This document shows positions 16,460 through 24,937 of a stretch of 62,859 nt of DNA, one piece after another. The notes below the pieces were generated by a model, which was not told the DNA's origin, made no database searches, and saw nothing but the letters and a program-made list of their open reading frames with translations. Positions within the stretch are counted from its first letter, which is position 1, and every line of letters begins with the position of its first letter. A program made the position numbers and the translations under genes. This DNA is from Clostridium akagii DSM 12554 (GTDB lineage: Bacteria; Bacillota; Clostridia; Clostridiales; Clostridiaceae): assembly GCF_000686725.1 (NCBI RefSeq), contig NZ_JMLK01000021.1, forward strand, positions 1 to 62,859, in the 5' to 3' direction.

Positions 16460-16636
16460 TCCAATTGATAGTATCATATAGGAAATCAAAGTAATCTAAA
16501 GAAATTTCAAGTTTGATTTTCCTAATTTTAAAACATTTTATCAAGGCTAAAAAACAACTGATCACCGGGCAAGGGCAATTATAAGCTAAAATCAGTTTTT
16601 GCATTCTACATAATTGGTCAAAATAATCGTAATGTG
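16460..16636. repeat. Dispersed repeat copy 2 (partner 244-419)
   Basis: On the minus strand this copy lies within an open frame of 97 codons (16371-16664), whose central 50 residues are shared with the interrupted copy 1. There is no ribosome site and no known domain, so I list it as a repeat rather than a gene. Confidence 0.5.
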
Positions 16637-16919
16637 TTGTATTTGGCTTTTGGTAAAATGTCACAACACATCAAATAAAAATAAATATTTTAAGTATAAA
16701 CGCCTTGTTTGTTTTTTGTTATCATAGGTTATGGTATATCTCTTTATATTCTTAACTTTATTTTGTCACGAGGATAGTCTAAATGAAATCAATATAATAA
16801 CAATTATGTGGATTTCATCAAATAAGTGTAAGATCTTAATTTATAAGGTTTTACGCTTATTTTTTCTATATAAAAGTTAGAATTGTAAAAATTAATTCAA
16901 ATTAAAAATTTTTTTAGTG

Positions 16920-16950
16920 TTGACCCTAACACAGTGTCATAGTGTAATAT
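16920..16950 (+). promoter_or_regulatory. MerR-type promoter with 19-bp spacer
   Basis: TTGACC (16920-16925) and TAATAT (16945-16950) are separated by 19 bp containing a dyad (CTAACACAGTGTCATAG). Over-long spacers with a dyad are the hallmark of promoters activated by MerR proteins through DNA distortion. The gene directly downstream is a MerR regulator, so autoactivation is likely. Confidence 0.8.
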
Positions 16951-17002
16951 AAAAATAGAGTTTGAAGATATAAACTAAAACTCATTGTTGGAGGTAAAGT
17001 TT

Positions 17003-18211
17003 ATGAAAACAGTAAAACAAGTTTCGGATTTAACGGGAGTAAGTGTGCGTATGCTACATCACTACGACAAGATCGAATTATTAAAACCAACCAAATTAAC
17101 AGAAGCAGGCTACAGGATTTATGATGATGAAGCTCTTGAAACTTTGCAGCAAATTTTGTTTTTTAAAGAACTTGATTTACCACTGAAAGAAATTAAAGAA
17201 ATCATAACTAGCCCTCATTTTGATAAGATGAAAGCACTAGAAAGTCATAAAAAGCTAATGGTTTTAAAACGAGATAGATTGAATAGCTTGATAGAGCTTA
17301 TAAATAAAACTATAAAGGGAGAGAAAAAGATGAGTTTTAAAGAATTTGATATGACTGAATATTATAATGTATTAGAAGAATTTAAGAACGTAAATAAGGA
17401 TAAAGTAATTAGAATTTATGGTAGTGTAGATAACTATAATGAATTCATTGAAAGATGCAAGTCTAAGGAAACTGAGATTGCTAAAGAGGCTATAGATCAT
17501 TATGGAAGTATAAAAAAATTTACTGAAGCTTTGAAGAAAAATTTAAATAATAGTCTAGCAATAACTAAAGCGGAACAAATTGATAAGTTTAAACAAGACT
17601 GTCTTTACGATAAGCATCCACAATTAAAAGACCTATATAAAAAACTTACGGCTAACTTAACAAAGAATCCTTCTTCAGAGGAAATTCAGCATATCGCTGG
17701 TGAAATAACTAATATAGCTAAAAAAGATTATGAAGCTTTTAAAACTAATATGGGAGACTATTATTGGTACACTATGGTAAAATTTTACTTAGAATTTCCT
17801 AAGGGAATAGACAAAGTTGATAAGAAATATGGGGGACATGGTGTATCGTGGTTAGAAGAAATTGATAAGAAATATGGAGAGGGCGCATCTAAATTTATTG
17901 GAAAAGCTTTAAAAATTTATCTGGGGAATTATGAGCCTAAAATAGAAACTCTATATAAAAAGCTTGGATCTAACTTAAGTAAAGATCCTACTTCAAAAGA
18001 GATTCAACAAATTGTTTCCGAAATAGCAGATGAGAATAGAAAAATCCATGAGGATTTAAAAGTAGATGAGGGAGAAAATCATTTGGGGTATATGGCAGAT
18101 TGGTATTTATCAAAGCCTACGTATATAAAAGCAATAGACAAGAAATATGGGAGTGGTTCATCTAAATTTATTGGCGAGGCCCTAAAGTTTTATGCTAAAA
18201 ATAATAAGTAG
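17003..18211 (+). CDS. MerR family regulator with duplicated TipAS-like domain
   Basis: The protein has 402 residues. Residues 1-70 are a MerR winged helix (VSVRMLHHYDKIELLKP), followed by a long dimerisation helix, then a TipAS-like antibiotic-binding region. TipAL/Mta-type proteins are about 250 residues; the extra length here is a second copy of the TipAS half. LYKKL-N-L plus IDKKYG-G-SKFIG-ALK-Y occur at about 211-309 and again at about 317-399. I chose ATG 17003, after GGAGGTAAAG. In this family, binding of a drug-like ligand turns the protein into an activator. No pump gene is adjacent, so the target outside its own promoter is unknown. Confidence 0.85.
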   Translation: MKTVKQVSDLTGVSVRMLHHYDKIELLKPTKLTEAGYRIYDDEALETLQQILFFKELDLPLKEIKEIITSPHFDKMKALESHKKLMVLKRDRLNSLIELINKTIKGEKKMSFKEFDMTEYYNVLEEFKNVNKDKVIRIYGSVDNYNEFIERCKSKETEIAKEAIDHYGSIKKFTEALKKNLNNSLAITKAEQIDKFKQDCLYDKHPQLKDLYKKLTANLTKNPSSEEIQHIAGEITNIAKKDYEAFKTNMGDYYWYTMVKFYLEFPKGIDKVDKKYGGHGVSWLEEIDKKYGEGASKFIGKALKIYLGNYEPKIETLYKKLGSNLSKDPTSKEIQQIVSEIADENRKIHEDLKVDEGENHLGYMADWYLSKPTYIKAIDKKYGSGSSKFIGEALKFYAKNNK

Positions 18212-18381
18212 TGAAATAAAAAGGAGCCTTACATCAAAAATAGCATCACATATCAGTAAAATTTTACTTTTGAACATGGAAAAAAACATTTTTTATAATA
18301 CAAAAAATGCAATTGAGTTTTCTATATTCTAGAATCGGGTTAGAATAATAACTATCCGATTTTAATTTGTTAGTTTGTTAT

Positions 18382-18756
18382 CTAAATATTATTAAGCCGT
18401 CGAATTTCATCATTTAAAGTTTTATTTTTAATTTCTAAAGCTTGGATTTCAGTTTGTAAGGCTTCAATTTTGCTTTTAAAGTTTTCATTCTCCATCTTTA
18501 ATGATAAAGTTTCTTTTTCATGATTTTCAAATTTTTTTGTTAGTCGCGTATTTCCACGACTTAGTTTCAATTCCTTTTTAAATCCAAATAACGTAACTAC
18601 TATAGCCCCAATAATTGCAGATACAAATATTATAAGTGCCAAAGAAATTTGAAATTTTGCAATAAAGAAATTAACAGATATAATTGCAGCATTTTGTATA
18701 CCAAATAAGGTTACTATAATAGCAAAAACTAAAGAGATTATAAAACCAATTCGCAT
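18382..18756 (-). CDS. LapA domain (DUF1049) membrane protein
   Basis: The protein has 124 residues: two transmembrane segments (about 3-24 and 36-60) separated by a short loop with the LapA-type FGIQN pattern, then a cytosolic coiled coil (about 72-122). Homologues (YciS/LapA) assist envelope lipid assembly in proteobacteria; the role in firmicutes is not settled. An AGGAGGAAG site precedes the ATG. A weak hairpin downstream at 18331-18364 could terminate it. Confidence 0.75.
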   Translation of the reverse strand: MRIGFIISLVFAIIVTLFGIQNAAIISVNFFIAKFQISLALIIFVSAIIGAIVVTLFGFKKELKLSRGNTRLTKKFENHEKETLSLKMENENFKSKIEALQTEIQALEIKNKTLNDEIRRLNNI

Positions 18757-18935
18757 TAGACACTTCCTCCTTCTTTTTATTTACATTATACATAAATAAG
18801 AAGAAAATTGAAATATGTTTTCAATTTATATTTATTTTTAGCCTATCTTTATCTTGTATTTTAAAAGGTAAGATTATATAGTATAGCTAAGAATAGAATA
18901 GTAGATTATTACTATTCTTAGAGGAGGGAAGCATA

Positions 18936-19844
18936 ATTAAAAAATTTAAAAACTCACTTTTATTTAGATATATAGAACAACTAATATTCAGGTATAAGGA
19001 TGATGATTTACCCTCAATGAGTGCTCAAATGACATATTACTTAATATTGGCTTTTTTCCCATTTCTTCTTTTCCTAATTAATTTATTAAGTTTCACGCCT
19101 CTTTCAAGTGAGATACTTATTATAAGCTTTGATAAATTTCTTCCTAATGACACAGGTGTTTTAGTAAAGAATTTGGTTGTACAGACTTTACAATCTAAAA
19201 GTGAAACTCTTTTAATTGTAGGGATGTTAGGAAGTCTTTGGGCAGCTTCTAAAGGAATATCCGCTATTATTAAATGTCTTAATAAAGCCTATGGAATAAA
19301 GGAAAATCGTAATTTTATTAAACTTAATTTGATAGCGATTATTTCCACAATCGGGATAACCATTATGATAATACTGTCATTCTTTATGATAGTATTTGGA
19401 CAAATTATAGGAACCTATGTTTTTGGTTTGGTAGGAGCAACTCTATTGTTTAATATTATTTGGTCATTTTTAAGATATTGTATTCCTCTTATGACAATGT
19501 TTACTACATTCTCTTTAATATACAGGTATGTACCAAATATAAAGTTGAAATTTAATACTGTTATAGTAGGTACTATTTTTACCACAGTTGGGTGGATTGC
19601 AACTTCTTTGTTATTTTCTTTCTACGTAAATAACTTTTCAAATTATCAAAAAGTTTATGGAAGTTTAGGTGGTATTATTGCTTTAATAAGCTGGCTATAT
19701 GGTAGTACCCTAATTATACTTATAGGCGGAGAATTAAATGCAATTAATAGATATTTTCAAAGTAAAGAAAAGATCGAAAAGTATGACTCTTTTAAATTAA
19801 GTATCCCTTTAGTACAAGCCCCTAAGGTTATAAGGCGGGAATAG
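18936..19844 (+). CDS. YihY/BrkB family inner-membrane protein, apparent AUU start
   Basis: The 302-residue protein (with the proposed start) has about six membrane segments and the BrkB/YihY pattern: SAQMTYYLILAFFPFLLFL, LWAASKGISAIIKCLNKAYGIKE, and a late SWLYGSTLIILIGGELNA. The family's conserved N-terminal stretch before SAQMTYY is encoded upstream of the first ATG (19017). An excellent AGGAGGG site (18922-18928) points to ATT at 18936, and no ATG, GTG or TTG lies in frame between the two. Either translation starts at AUU, a rare but known start, or the start codon has mutated. Function: membrane protein of unknown transport role. Confidence 0.75.
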   Translation: MKKFKNSLLFRYIEQLIFRYKDDDLPSMSAQMTYYLILAFFPFLLFLINLLSFTPLSSEILIISFDKFLPNDTGVLVKNLVVQTLQSKSETLLIVGMLGSLWAASKGISAIIKCLNKAYGIKENRNFIKLNLIAIISTIGITIMIILSFFMIVFGQIIGTYVFGLVGATLLFNIIWSFLRYCIPLMTMFTTFSLIYRYVPNIKLKFNTVIVGTIFTTVGWIATSLLFSFYVNNFSNYQKVYGSLGGIIALISWLYGSTLIILIGGELNAINRYFQSKEKIEKYDSFKLSIPLVQAPKVIRRE

Positions 19845-19860
19845 CGTACGTTCTCATTTC

Positions 19861-20304
19861 TCAATTTTTTATAAGGTTGCTTAATACTTCGGGATATCTT
19901 AATACCATGGTAATACTTCTTGTTGAATAATATACTAAAAAATATGCCCATGAAATCCAATTGAAATCGTCCATACTTGATTTAAAAATGAATTTAGATA
20001 CCAAAATTCTTATTAGTATTATCACTACCCAACTAGCTATATATTTGTAAGTATGTCTTATGTAATATTTACCATTGTCAACTTCTATCAACTTCATATT
20101 TCCTAGTATTATGCCGGCTATTACTGCTATTACTAAAAGAACAATTAATTCGCTAATCTCAGTTGGTTGAATTGTAACACCTTTAAAATTATCATACAAT
20201 TCATAAAGCATAATTATAGGTAAGGCTATAAATGTTTTTATACCAACTTCTTTTGATTTTAAACCTTTAAACAGTATTAATAAAATTATTAATATTTCCC
20301 ACAT
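19861..20304 (-). CDS. Multi-pass membrane protein, possibly CcdC/DUF1453-like
   Basis: The protein has 147 residues and four or five hydrophobic helices. A polar loop after the third (about MKLIEVDNGKYYIRH) and the ILIRILV segment recall CcdC/DUF1453 proteins, but similarity is judged by eye only. It has a good GGGGGAAAAG ribosome site. It is convergent with the YihY gene, with only 16 bases between stops. No function is assigned. Confidence 0.6.
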   Translation of the reverse strand: MWEILIILLILFKGLKSKEVGIKTFIALPIIMLYELYDNFKGVTIQPTEISELIVLLVIAVIAGIILGNMKLIEVDNGKYYIRHTYKYIASWVVIILIRILVSKFIFKSSMDDFNWISWAYFLVYYSTRSITMVLRYPEVLSNLIKN

Positions 20305-20371
20305 GCTTTTCCCCCAATAGTATTATCATAAATTTCTAATTACTAAAAACACTTGCTTTACAATTTCTTAT

Positions 20372-20839
20372 CTACTTGACGATTAAGTTCCAGTCAATGG
20401 ATGGTAGATTCTCAAACTCATAAGCAAGTAAATCTGCAATTGTAAATCTGCTTAATACTTTTTTATATTCATTTTCTGCTTCATTAAAAACACAAACTAC
20501 TTTATCTGAGTTATTATTAAAATTTTCCACACTATTCATTATTACTTTCTCTCCAAGATTATTGAGTTTTAAAAAAGATGAATTCCCTCCGACAGCTTCA
20601 AAAATATCTAGAAATGTAATCTTATTTGTATCCATATTTAAGGATATTCCACCTGTTTTGCTTGCACTAGATTTTACGATTTTTGCAATGACCAATTTTC
20701 GAATGATTTTTCTTAAATATGAATCAGAAACATCTAAAATTTTACTTAACACATGACTTTTTAATGGCTGATTATCATTTTGTCTTGCTAGTACAGCAAT
20801 TACGTATATTGCCTGCTCCACACCAATTGTAATTTGCAT
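20372..20839 (-). CDS. Rrf2 family transcriptional regulator
   Basis: The 155-residue protein has a winged helix of the Rrf2 type (VLSKILDVSDSYLRKIIRKLVIAKIVKSS, SKTGGISL). It has a single Cys, near residue 116 (VVCVF), so the three-Cys cluster of IscR is absent and the sensor mechanism differs or is lost. A 35-bp palindrome overlaps its own promoter, which suggests autoregulation. The upstream flank is a decayed gene, so its former target may be gone. Confidence 0.85.
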   Translation of the reverse strand: MQITIGVEQAIYVIAVLARQNDNQPLKSHVLSKILDVSDSYLRKIIRKLVIAKIVKSSASKTGGISLNMDTNKITFLDIFEAVGGNSSFLKLNNLGEKVIMNSVENFNNNSDKVVCVFNEAENEYKKVLSRFTIADLLAYEFENLPSIDWNLIVK

Positions 20840-20860
20840 TTTTAATTCTCCTTCTCTATT

Positions 20861-20903
20861 AACTATCTATAGATATTATATATCCATAGATAGTTAATGT
20901 CAA
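20861..20903 (-). promoter_or_regulatory. Rrf2 promoter within a 35-bp palindrome
   Basis: On the minus strand, TTGACA (20903-20898), 17 bp, TATAAT (20880-20875). Fifteen-base arms beginning AACTATCTAT with one mismatch span 20861-20895 and cover the spacer and -10, an ideal repressor site. TTATCTATAGATAA near 24090 resembles its core. Confidence 0.8.
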
Positions 20904-20921
20904 TAGATATAGTGAAAAATT

Positions 20922-21073
20922 TTATTTCATTTCTGCTGATAATTTTCTTACAATATTACCAGTCTGTTCTTTACCAAACTCAGTTAATTGCCAATCTGTC
21001 CAAGAATCTATTATTCTATTTGGATAATGGACAGATTGTGTATGCTGAATTGTAATAATAAGTTGAACTAAAT
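20922..21073 (-). pseudogene. N-terminal fragment of a histidine-phosphatase-family gene
   Basis: The minus-strand frame reads IQHTQSVHYPNRIIDSWTDW then QLTEFGKEQTGNIVRKLS, the start of a phosphoglycerate-mutase/histidine-phosphatase domain (Q-H-T in place of R-H-G). It stops at 20922-20924 after about 50 codons; full-length members have about 200. No start codon or ribosome site is in frame. It is a truncated relic upstream of the Rrf2 gene. Confidence 0.65.
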
Positions 21074-21144
21074 TTTATTCTAGTTAAATTTAGTAATGAA
21101 GGAATCATATCCTGGCTAGGGAAAGTACAAGTGAGGGTTAAGAT

Positions 21145-21831
21145 TTACCAACGCACAACTTTTCCGAATTGATCTAGGTACTGAAGGCCAACTTTACCAG
21201 CCTGAGCAACAATGGTATCTACAACTCGTGGGATGGCTTCTTCAATTGAGTAGGTAGCGTTGGGGCCTCCAAGTTTCGTTCTAATCCAGCCTGGAGATAT
21301 CAAAAGCATCGCCCGACTGTCTTCTGGATGTTTAGCTGCAAAGCTGCGCATCAATGTATTCAACGCGGCTTTGCTTGCGCGGTACACTTCAAAATCACCT
21401 CTCTCGTTGTCAGCCACACTACCCTGGCCAGAAGACATCACTCCGATAGTGCCGCCTTCGACAACATTTGACTCAAGTGTTTCAACAACCCTCATTGGTG
21501 ATAACGCGTTGGTTACCATCACTCTTACAAACTCATCTGTTGTAATGGTGATGGTAGTTTCATAGGTACCAGTGCCTGCATTCACAAATAACAGATCAAA
21601 TTTTTGGCCTTGAAGTCGATACTTCAGTGACAAAATTTGGTCCATGGATGTGATATCTAGCACCTCCACTTGAAGCTGATCGGACGAGTTTTGCGATAAA
21701 TCGTGTAATGCAGTTCCACTTTCTTTTCGGACAGTTCCCATAACAGACCAATTTCGTGCCAGAAACTCCTTGGCAAGAGCTAATCCAAGCCCTCTGGATG
21801 CGCCTATGATCAAAGCTTTTTTCTTTTCCAC
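21145..21831 (-). CDS. Short-chain dehydrogenase/reductase
   Basis: The 228-residue protein is a classical SDR: GASRGLGLALA (cofactor glycine motif, residues 10-20), FVNAGTG near residue 86, and the catalytic pair in YRASK near residue 151. The substrate is unknown. The start is GTG with AAAGGAG upstream. It follows the amidohydrolase at 21927 by 95 bases in the same direction, so the two are probably co-transcribed. Both genes are visibly richer in G+C than the flanking DNA, which suggests recent transfer. Confidence 0.85.
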   Translation of the reverse strand: MEKKKALIIGASRGLGLALAKEFLARNWSVMGTVRKESGTALHDLSQNSSDQLQVEVLDITSMDQILSLKYRLQGQKFDLLFVNAGTGTYETTITITTDEFVRVMVTNALSPMRVVETLESNVVEGGTIGVMSSGQGSVADNERGDFEVYRASKAALNTLMRSFAAKHPEDSRAMLLISPGWIRTKLGGPNATYSIEEAIPRVVDTIVAQAGKVGLQYLDQFGKVVRW

Positions 21832-21926
21832 TTTACATTTCTCCTTTTATGAGTTTTATTTCGCTATTTACTTTTTCATCAAAACCATAATTACTAGACA
21901 ATCTATCTAGGTTAAATGAGCCGTTA

Positions 21927-22907
21927 TTATTGATGTTCATTTGGCCTGGAGAGACGCTCCCAATTTATGTGAGCAATCTTATCTTTCTCATCTGGACTGA
22001 GAGCTGCTTCATCCAAGAAGTGACCTGGACCACCACCAGGACGATACTGATAAGGATAGTCGGTTGAGAATAAAATACGGTCAACACCAACGATTTCAAT
22101 GGAACGTTGGAGATAGGACTGGCTAAACATACCACTCGATGTCACGTAAAGATTGTGACGCATATAGTCAACAATGGGCCGTTGCAGTTTTGCCACCCTG
22201 TCCAAATTTTTGAGACGTTCGGTGTAGAATAGTATGACTTCACCCCAGTGGCCGAGAATGACCTGTAGGTTCGGGAATCGGTCAAATACACCAGCCAAAA
22301 CCAGCCGTAGAAATTGGATCCCGCTCTCGTAGTGCCATCCGAGACCAAAAGTTGCAAAAGCAAGGTCTACTTGACTGCCGAAACCAGAATAGTAAGCATC
22401 TTGTACAGCACGTTGCGGGATTTGAGGATGGATGAACAGTGGGACGTGCAAACTTTCTGCCGCCTCAAAAATTGGCAGAAAATCACTATGATCAAGGTTC
22501 TTTTCTTGTGTCCGGCCGCAAAGCATAGCTCCTTTCAGTCTGAGATGGCGGATGCTTCGCTCAAGTTCCAGGGTAGCCTCGCGTGGAGCAGCGGTAGGAA
22601 GAGTAGCAAATCCTTCAAAACGATCAGGTCGAAGTGACACTGTAGCGGAGACGAGATCGTTGGTTTGCCTGGCTAAGTCAACACTTTTGACACTACCAAG
22701 GTTGTGCAAGCCGGGTGAGGTGAGTGATAGAACCTGAATATCGACTCCACTCTCATCCATGAGCTTTATACGACCATCACTCAGGTCATCCAACCGATTC
22801 TCCACTTCTCCCATGTTAAGACCTTGACTACTATCCTGCTCCCCGACAGACCAGGCATTTCTAACACTATTGGTAAGAAAATGTTCTTCAATTCCTACGA
22901 TTTTCAT
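21927..22907 (-). CDS. Amidohydrolase-2 family decarboxylase/hydrolase
   Basis: The protein has 326 residues. GIEEHFLT at the start gives the ExH variant of the metal motif seen in gamma-resorcylate and 2,3-dihydroxybenzoate decarboxylase relatives. LFIHPQIP, VILGHWGE and ILFSTDYPY complete the metal and catalytic set. Decarboxylation of an aromatic acid is plausible, but lactone hydrolysis is an alternative. I chose ATG 22907 after GGAGAGATG, not the upstream in-frame ATG at 22955. It heads a two-gene unit with the SDR and faces an AraC regulator. G+C is higher than its surroundings. Confidence 0.8.
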   Translation of the reverse strand: MKIVGIEEHFLTNSVRNAWSVGEQDSSQGLNMGEVENRLDDLSDGRIKLMDESGVDIQVLSLTSPGLHNLGSVKSVDLARQTNDLVSATVSLRPDRFEGFATLPTAAPREATLELERSIRHLRLKGAMLCGRTQEKNLDHSDFLPIFEAAESLHVPLFIHPQIPQRAVQDAYYSGFGSQVDLAFATFGLGWHYESGIQFLRLVLAGVFDRFPNLQVILGHWGEVILFYTERLKNLDRVAKLQRPIVDYMRHNLYVTSSGMFSQSYLQRSIEIVGVDRILFSTDYPYQYRPGGGPGHFLDEAALSPDEKDKIAHINWERLSRPNEHQ

Positions 22908-23162
22908 TGATATCATCTCTCCTTTAAGTTTACTGATTTTTGGAGCACCAAACAAAGATTATAAATTGAACTTTCAGATACTTCATGAATACAGGATCAT
23001 TAGTGAAAACTCATATAGTAGCACAAAATTAATTTATCAATTTCTACGATACACCTTACTATTTAGTTATATGATGGTATTATTATAATACAAATCAGTA
23101 ATATAATTCATGGATTATATTACTAACTATTAGCACAATATTAGCATTAGGAGGTGATAAAA

Positions 23163-24020
23163 TTGACAATTGCTAATAGACGACAGTGGGACTACGATAT
23201 GTACCATGATTTTCCGGTTAAAATAACCCGTTATGAACAATTAGAACGTGGACCTGTTCTTGAAAGTCACTGGCATGAACAATTTGAAATTTTGTATTTT
23301 GAACAAGGTGAATCGTTGATTCATTGCAATGGGCGTCCTTACGAAGTCAAAACAGGGGATATAATGATTATAAATAATAACGAAATACATTGTGGTGAAA
23401 CTCTCTGTAAGCATTTGATTTATTATATTGTGAAAGTCGATCTTAACTTCCTGCTCAGCAGCCAGGTTGATTTTTGCCAAACAAAATATATAAATCCCTT
23501 GCTGCAAGGTCGAATCCGCTTTCAAAATCATATCACCCAAAATGATCGGTTGGCAGAGCAAATCCAGAAGATTGTCAAAGAATATAATCAACAAGAAATA
23601 GGGTGCGAATTGGCTATCAAAGAGCATATCTATCATATAATCGTATTACTACTTCGACAATATAAACAGGAAATGTTCAATAACAATGGGTATGATCGCC
23701 AGCAAAAAGGCATGAACCAATTACGTACTGTATTAGAATATATAGATAAGCATTACAATGAAAATATTAGTCTCACCCAACTGGCAAACTTAGCTAGCAT
23801 GAGCAATCAACATTTTTGTCGTATCTTTAAAGGCACTACTGGTAAGCGCCCCGTTGATTATATGAATTACCTACGCATTAATAAGGCAGTAACGTTTTTA
23901 TCCGAGAGTGATTTAAATATCAGCGAAGTTGCTATGGCTGTAGGCTTTGATGATAGTAATTATTTCAGTCGTCTATTTAAAAAATATCAAAAAATATCAC
24001 CATCTGCCATGCGCAGGTAA
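23163..24020 (+). CDS. AraC family transcriptional regulator
   Basis: The protein has 285 residues. The N-terminal cupin-like sensor has ESHWHEQFEILYFEQGE near residue 40 and GDIMIINNNEIHCGE. The C-terminal 100 residues carry the double AraC helix-turn-helix (ISLTQLANLASMSNQHFCRIF and ISEVAMAVGFDDSNYFSRLF). The TTG at 23163 follows AGGAGGTGATAAAA; the GTG at 23154 is part of that ribosome site. It is divergent from the amidohydrolase/SDR unit and is its likely activator. A perfect hairpin follows the gene. Confidence 0.9.
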   Translation: MTIANRRQWDYDMYHDFPVKITRYEQLERGPVLESHWHEQFEILYFEQGESLIHCNGRPYEVKTGDIMIINNNEIHCGETLCKHLIYYIVKVDLNFLLSSQVDFCQTKYINPLLQGRIRFQNHITQNDRLAEQIQKIVKEYNQQEIGCELAIKEHIYHIIVLLLRQYKQEMFNNNGYDRQQKGMNQLRTVLEYIDKHYNENISLTQLANLASMSNQHFCRIFKGTTGKRPVDYMNYLRINKAVTFLSESDLNISEVAMAVGFDDSNYFSRLFKKYQKISPSAMRR

Positions 24021-24108
24021 GTATAATCCTTGAGCTTAGAAAATGTATCTCTGCTCATAAACCAAGTAATTCAAAACTGTAACAATTATATTATCTATAG
24101 ATAAAGCT

Positions 24109-24149
24109 GAAAACGGACACAGTGAGCAAATATCACTATGTCCGTTTTC
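24109..24149 (+). terminator. Hairpin terminator after araC
   Basis: GAAAACGGACA and AGTGA pair with TCACT and TGTCCGTTTTC, apart from one C-A mismatch, giving a 17-base stem. It lies between convergent genes and probably serves both. Confidence 0.8.
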
Positions 24150-24227
24150 ACAAGAAAGATTATGTTTTTTATGCCTTTATTCATACTCTAAATTCTTTAA
24201 TATTATAATAATTATTTAGTACATAAT

Positions 24228-24788
24228 TTATTCAACTAAATTTTCGCCATCCTTAAATGCTTTTAAAGATAACTCCTCAAACTTTTGTAAATCAGGATTA
24301 TTAGTTCCACAGAACTGAATACTATCCTCTAATTTCCAACCATATAATTCAAAAATATTAGTAATATATTTAATGCCCTCTGCACCTATTTTAGGATCTG
24401 AGCCGCCTTGAGCAAATATAGTTATTACCTTTTTGCCAGGATGTCTAGGTGTAACGGTATGTCCATCATGTTCAACCATTGGAAATGTACGGTCTAACCA
24501 AACTTTTGCTTGACCTGTAATTTGATAATAGTAGATTGGAGAACCAAATACAATAGCATCTGCCTCATTAATAGCCTCATACATTGGCTGTAGATAATCA
24601 TTAACAGCACAACCATCATGCGTACGACAATATCCACATCCTTGACATCCACGAATACCAGGATCATTTAAATTAAATTCCATAACCTCAGCACCCTTAG
24701 ATTTTGCTCCTTTTACCACTTGCTCTAATAATTTTGATGTATACCCATTTTTTCTTGGGCTACCGTTAAAAACAACAATTTTTGACAT
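24228..24788 (-). CDS. Iron-sulfur flavoprotein-like NAD(P)H-dependent oxidoreductase
   Basis: The 186-residue protein has a flavodoxin-like fold: the FMN phosphate loop NGSPRKNGYTSKLL near residue 8, and GSPIYYYQITGQAKVWLDR near residue 80. Between them lies a compact cysteine cluster, CQGCGYCRTHDGC (Cx2Cx2Cx5C), the spacing of the 4Fe-4S ligands in archaeal and clostridial iron-sulfur flavoproteins. It probably passes electrons in O2 or peroxide defence, or reduces quinones or nitro compounds. An HxlR-type regulator is divergent and likely controls it. Confidence 0.75.
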   Translation of the reverse strand: MSKIVVFNGSPRKNGYTSKLLEQVVKGAKSKGAEVMEFNLNDPGIRGCQGCGYCRTHDGCAVNDYLQPMYEAINEADAIVFGSPIYYYQITGQAKVWLDRTFPMVEHDGHTVTPRHPGKKVITIFAQGGSDPKIGAEGIKYITNIFELYGWKLEDSIQFCGTNNPDLQKFEELSLKAFKDGENLVE

Positions 24789-24937
24789 CTGATATATCTC
24801 CTTTTAACTACAAAATTTTCTTCAATCAAGCTAATTACTTATTGACTAACCTAATTATATTGAGTAACATATAAACTAACAAGTACGCAATAAATATTTA
24901 GTTACTAATATTTATATAAGTAATGGAGGCTATTTTC

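Larger units (their letters stand above)
15910..16919. other. Intergenic holding repeat B and the second dispersed repeat
   Basis: No intact gene is supported. The interval contains direct repeat B (16000-16430), dispersed repeat copy 2 (16460-16636) and a hairpin with a T run at about 16826-16866. Confidence 0.6.

Noticed and set aside
16371-16664. Minus-strand 97-codon frame as a gene
   Set aside because: It has no ribosome site and no known domain, and its sister copy at 244-419 carries a stop. It is kept as a repeat with a question mark.
21260-21565. Plus-strand frame opposite the SDR gene
   Set aside because: The SDR glycine motif and YxxxK lie on the other strand. This frame has no start signal of its own.
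22142-22737. Small frames on both strands within the second amidohydrolase
   Set aside because: They arise from the higher G+C content, which lowers stop frequency; none has a ribosome site.
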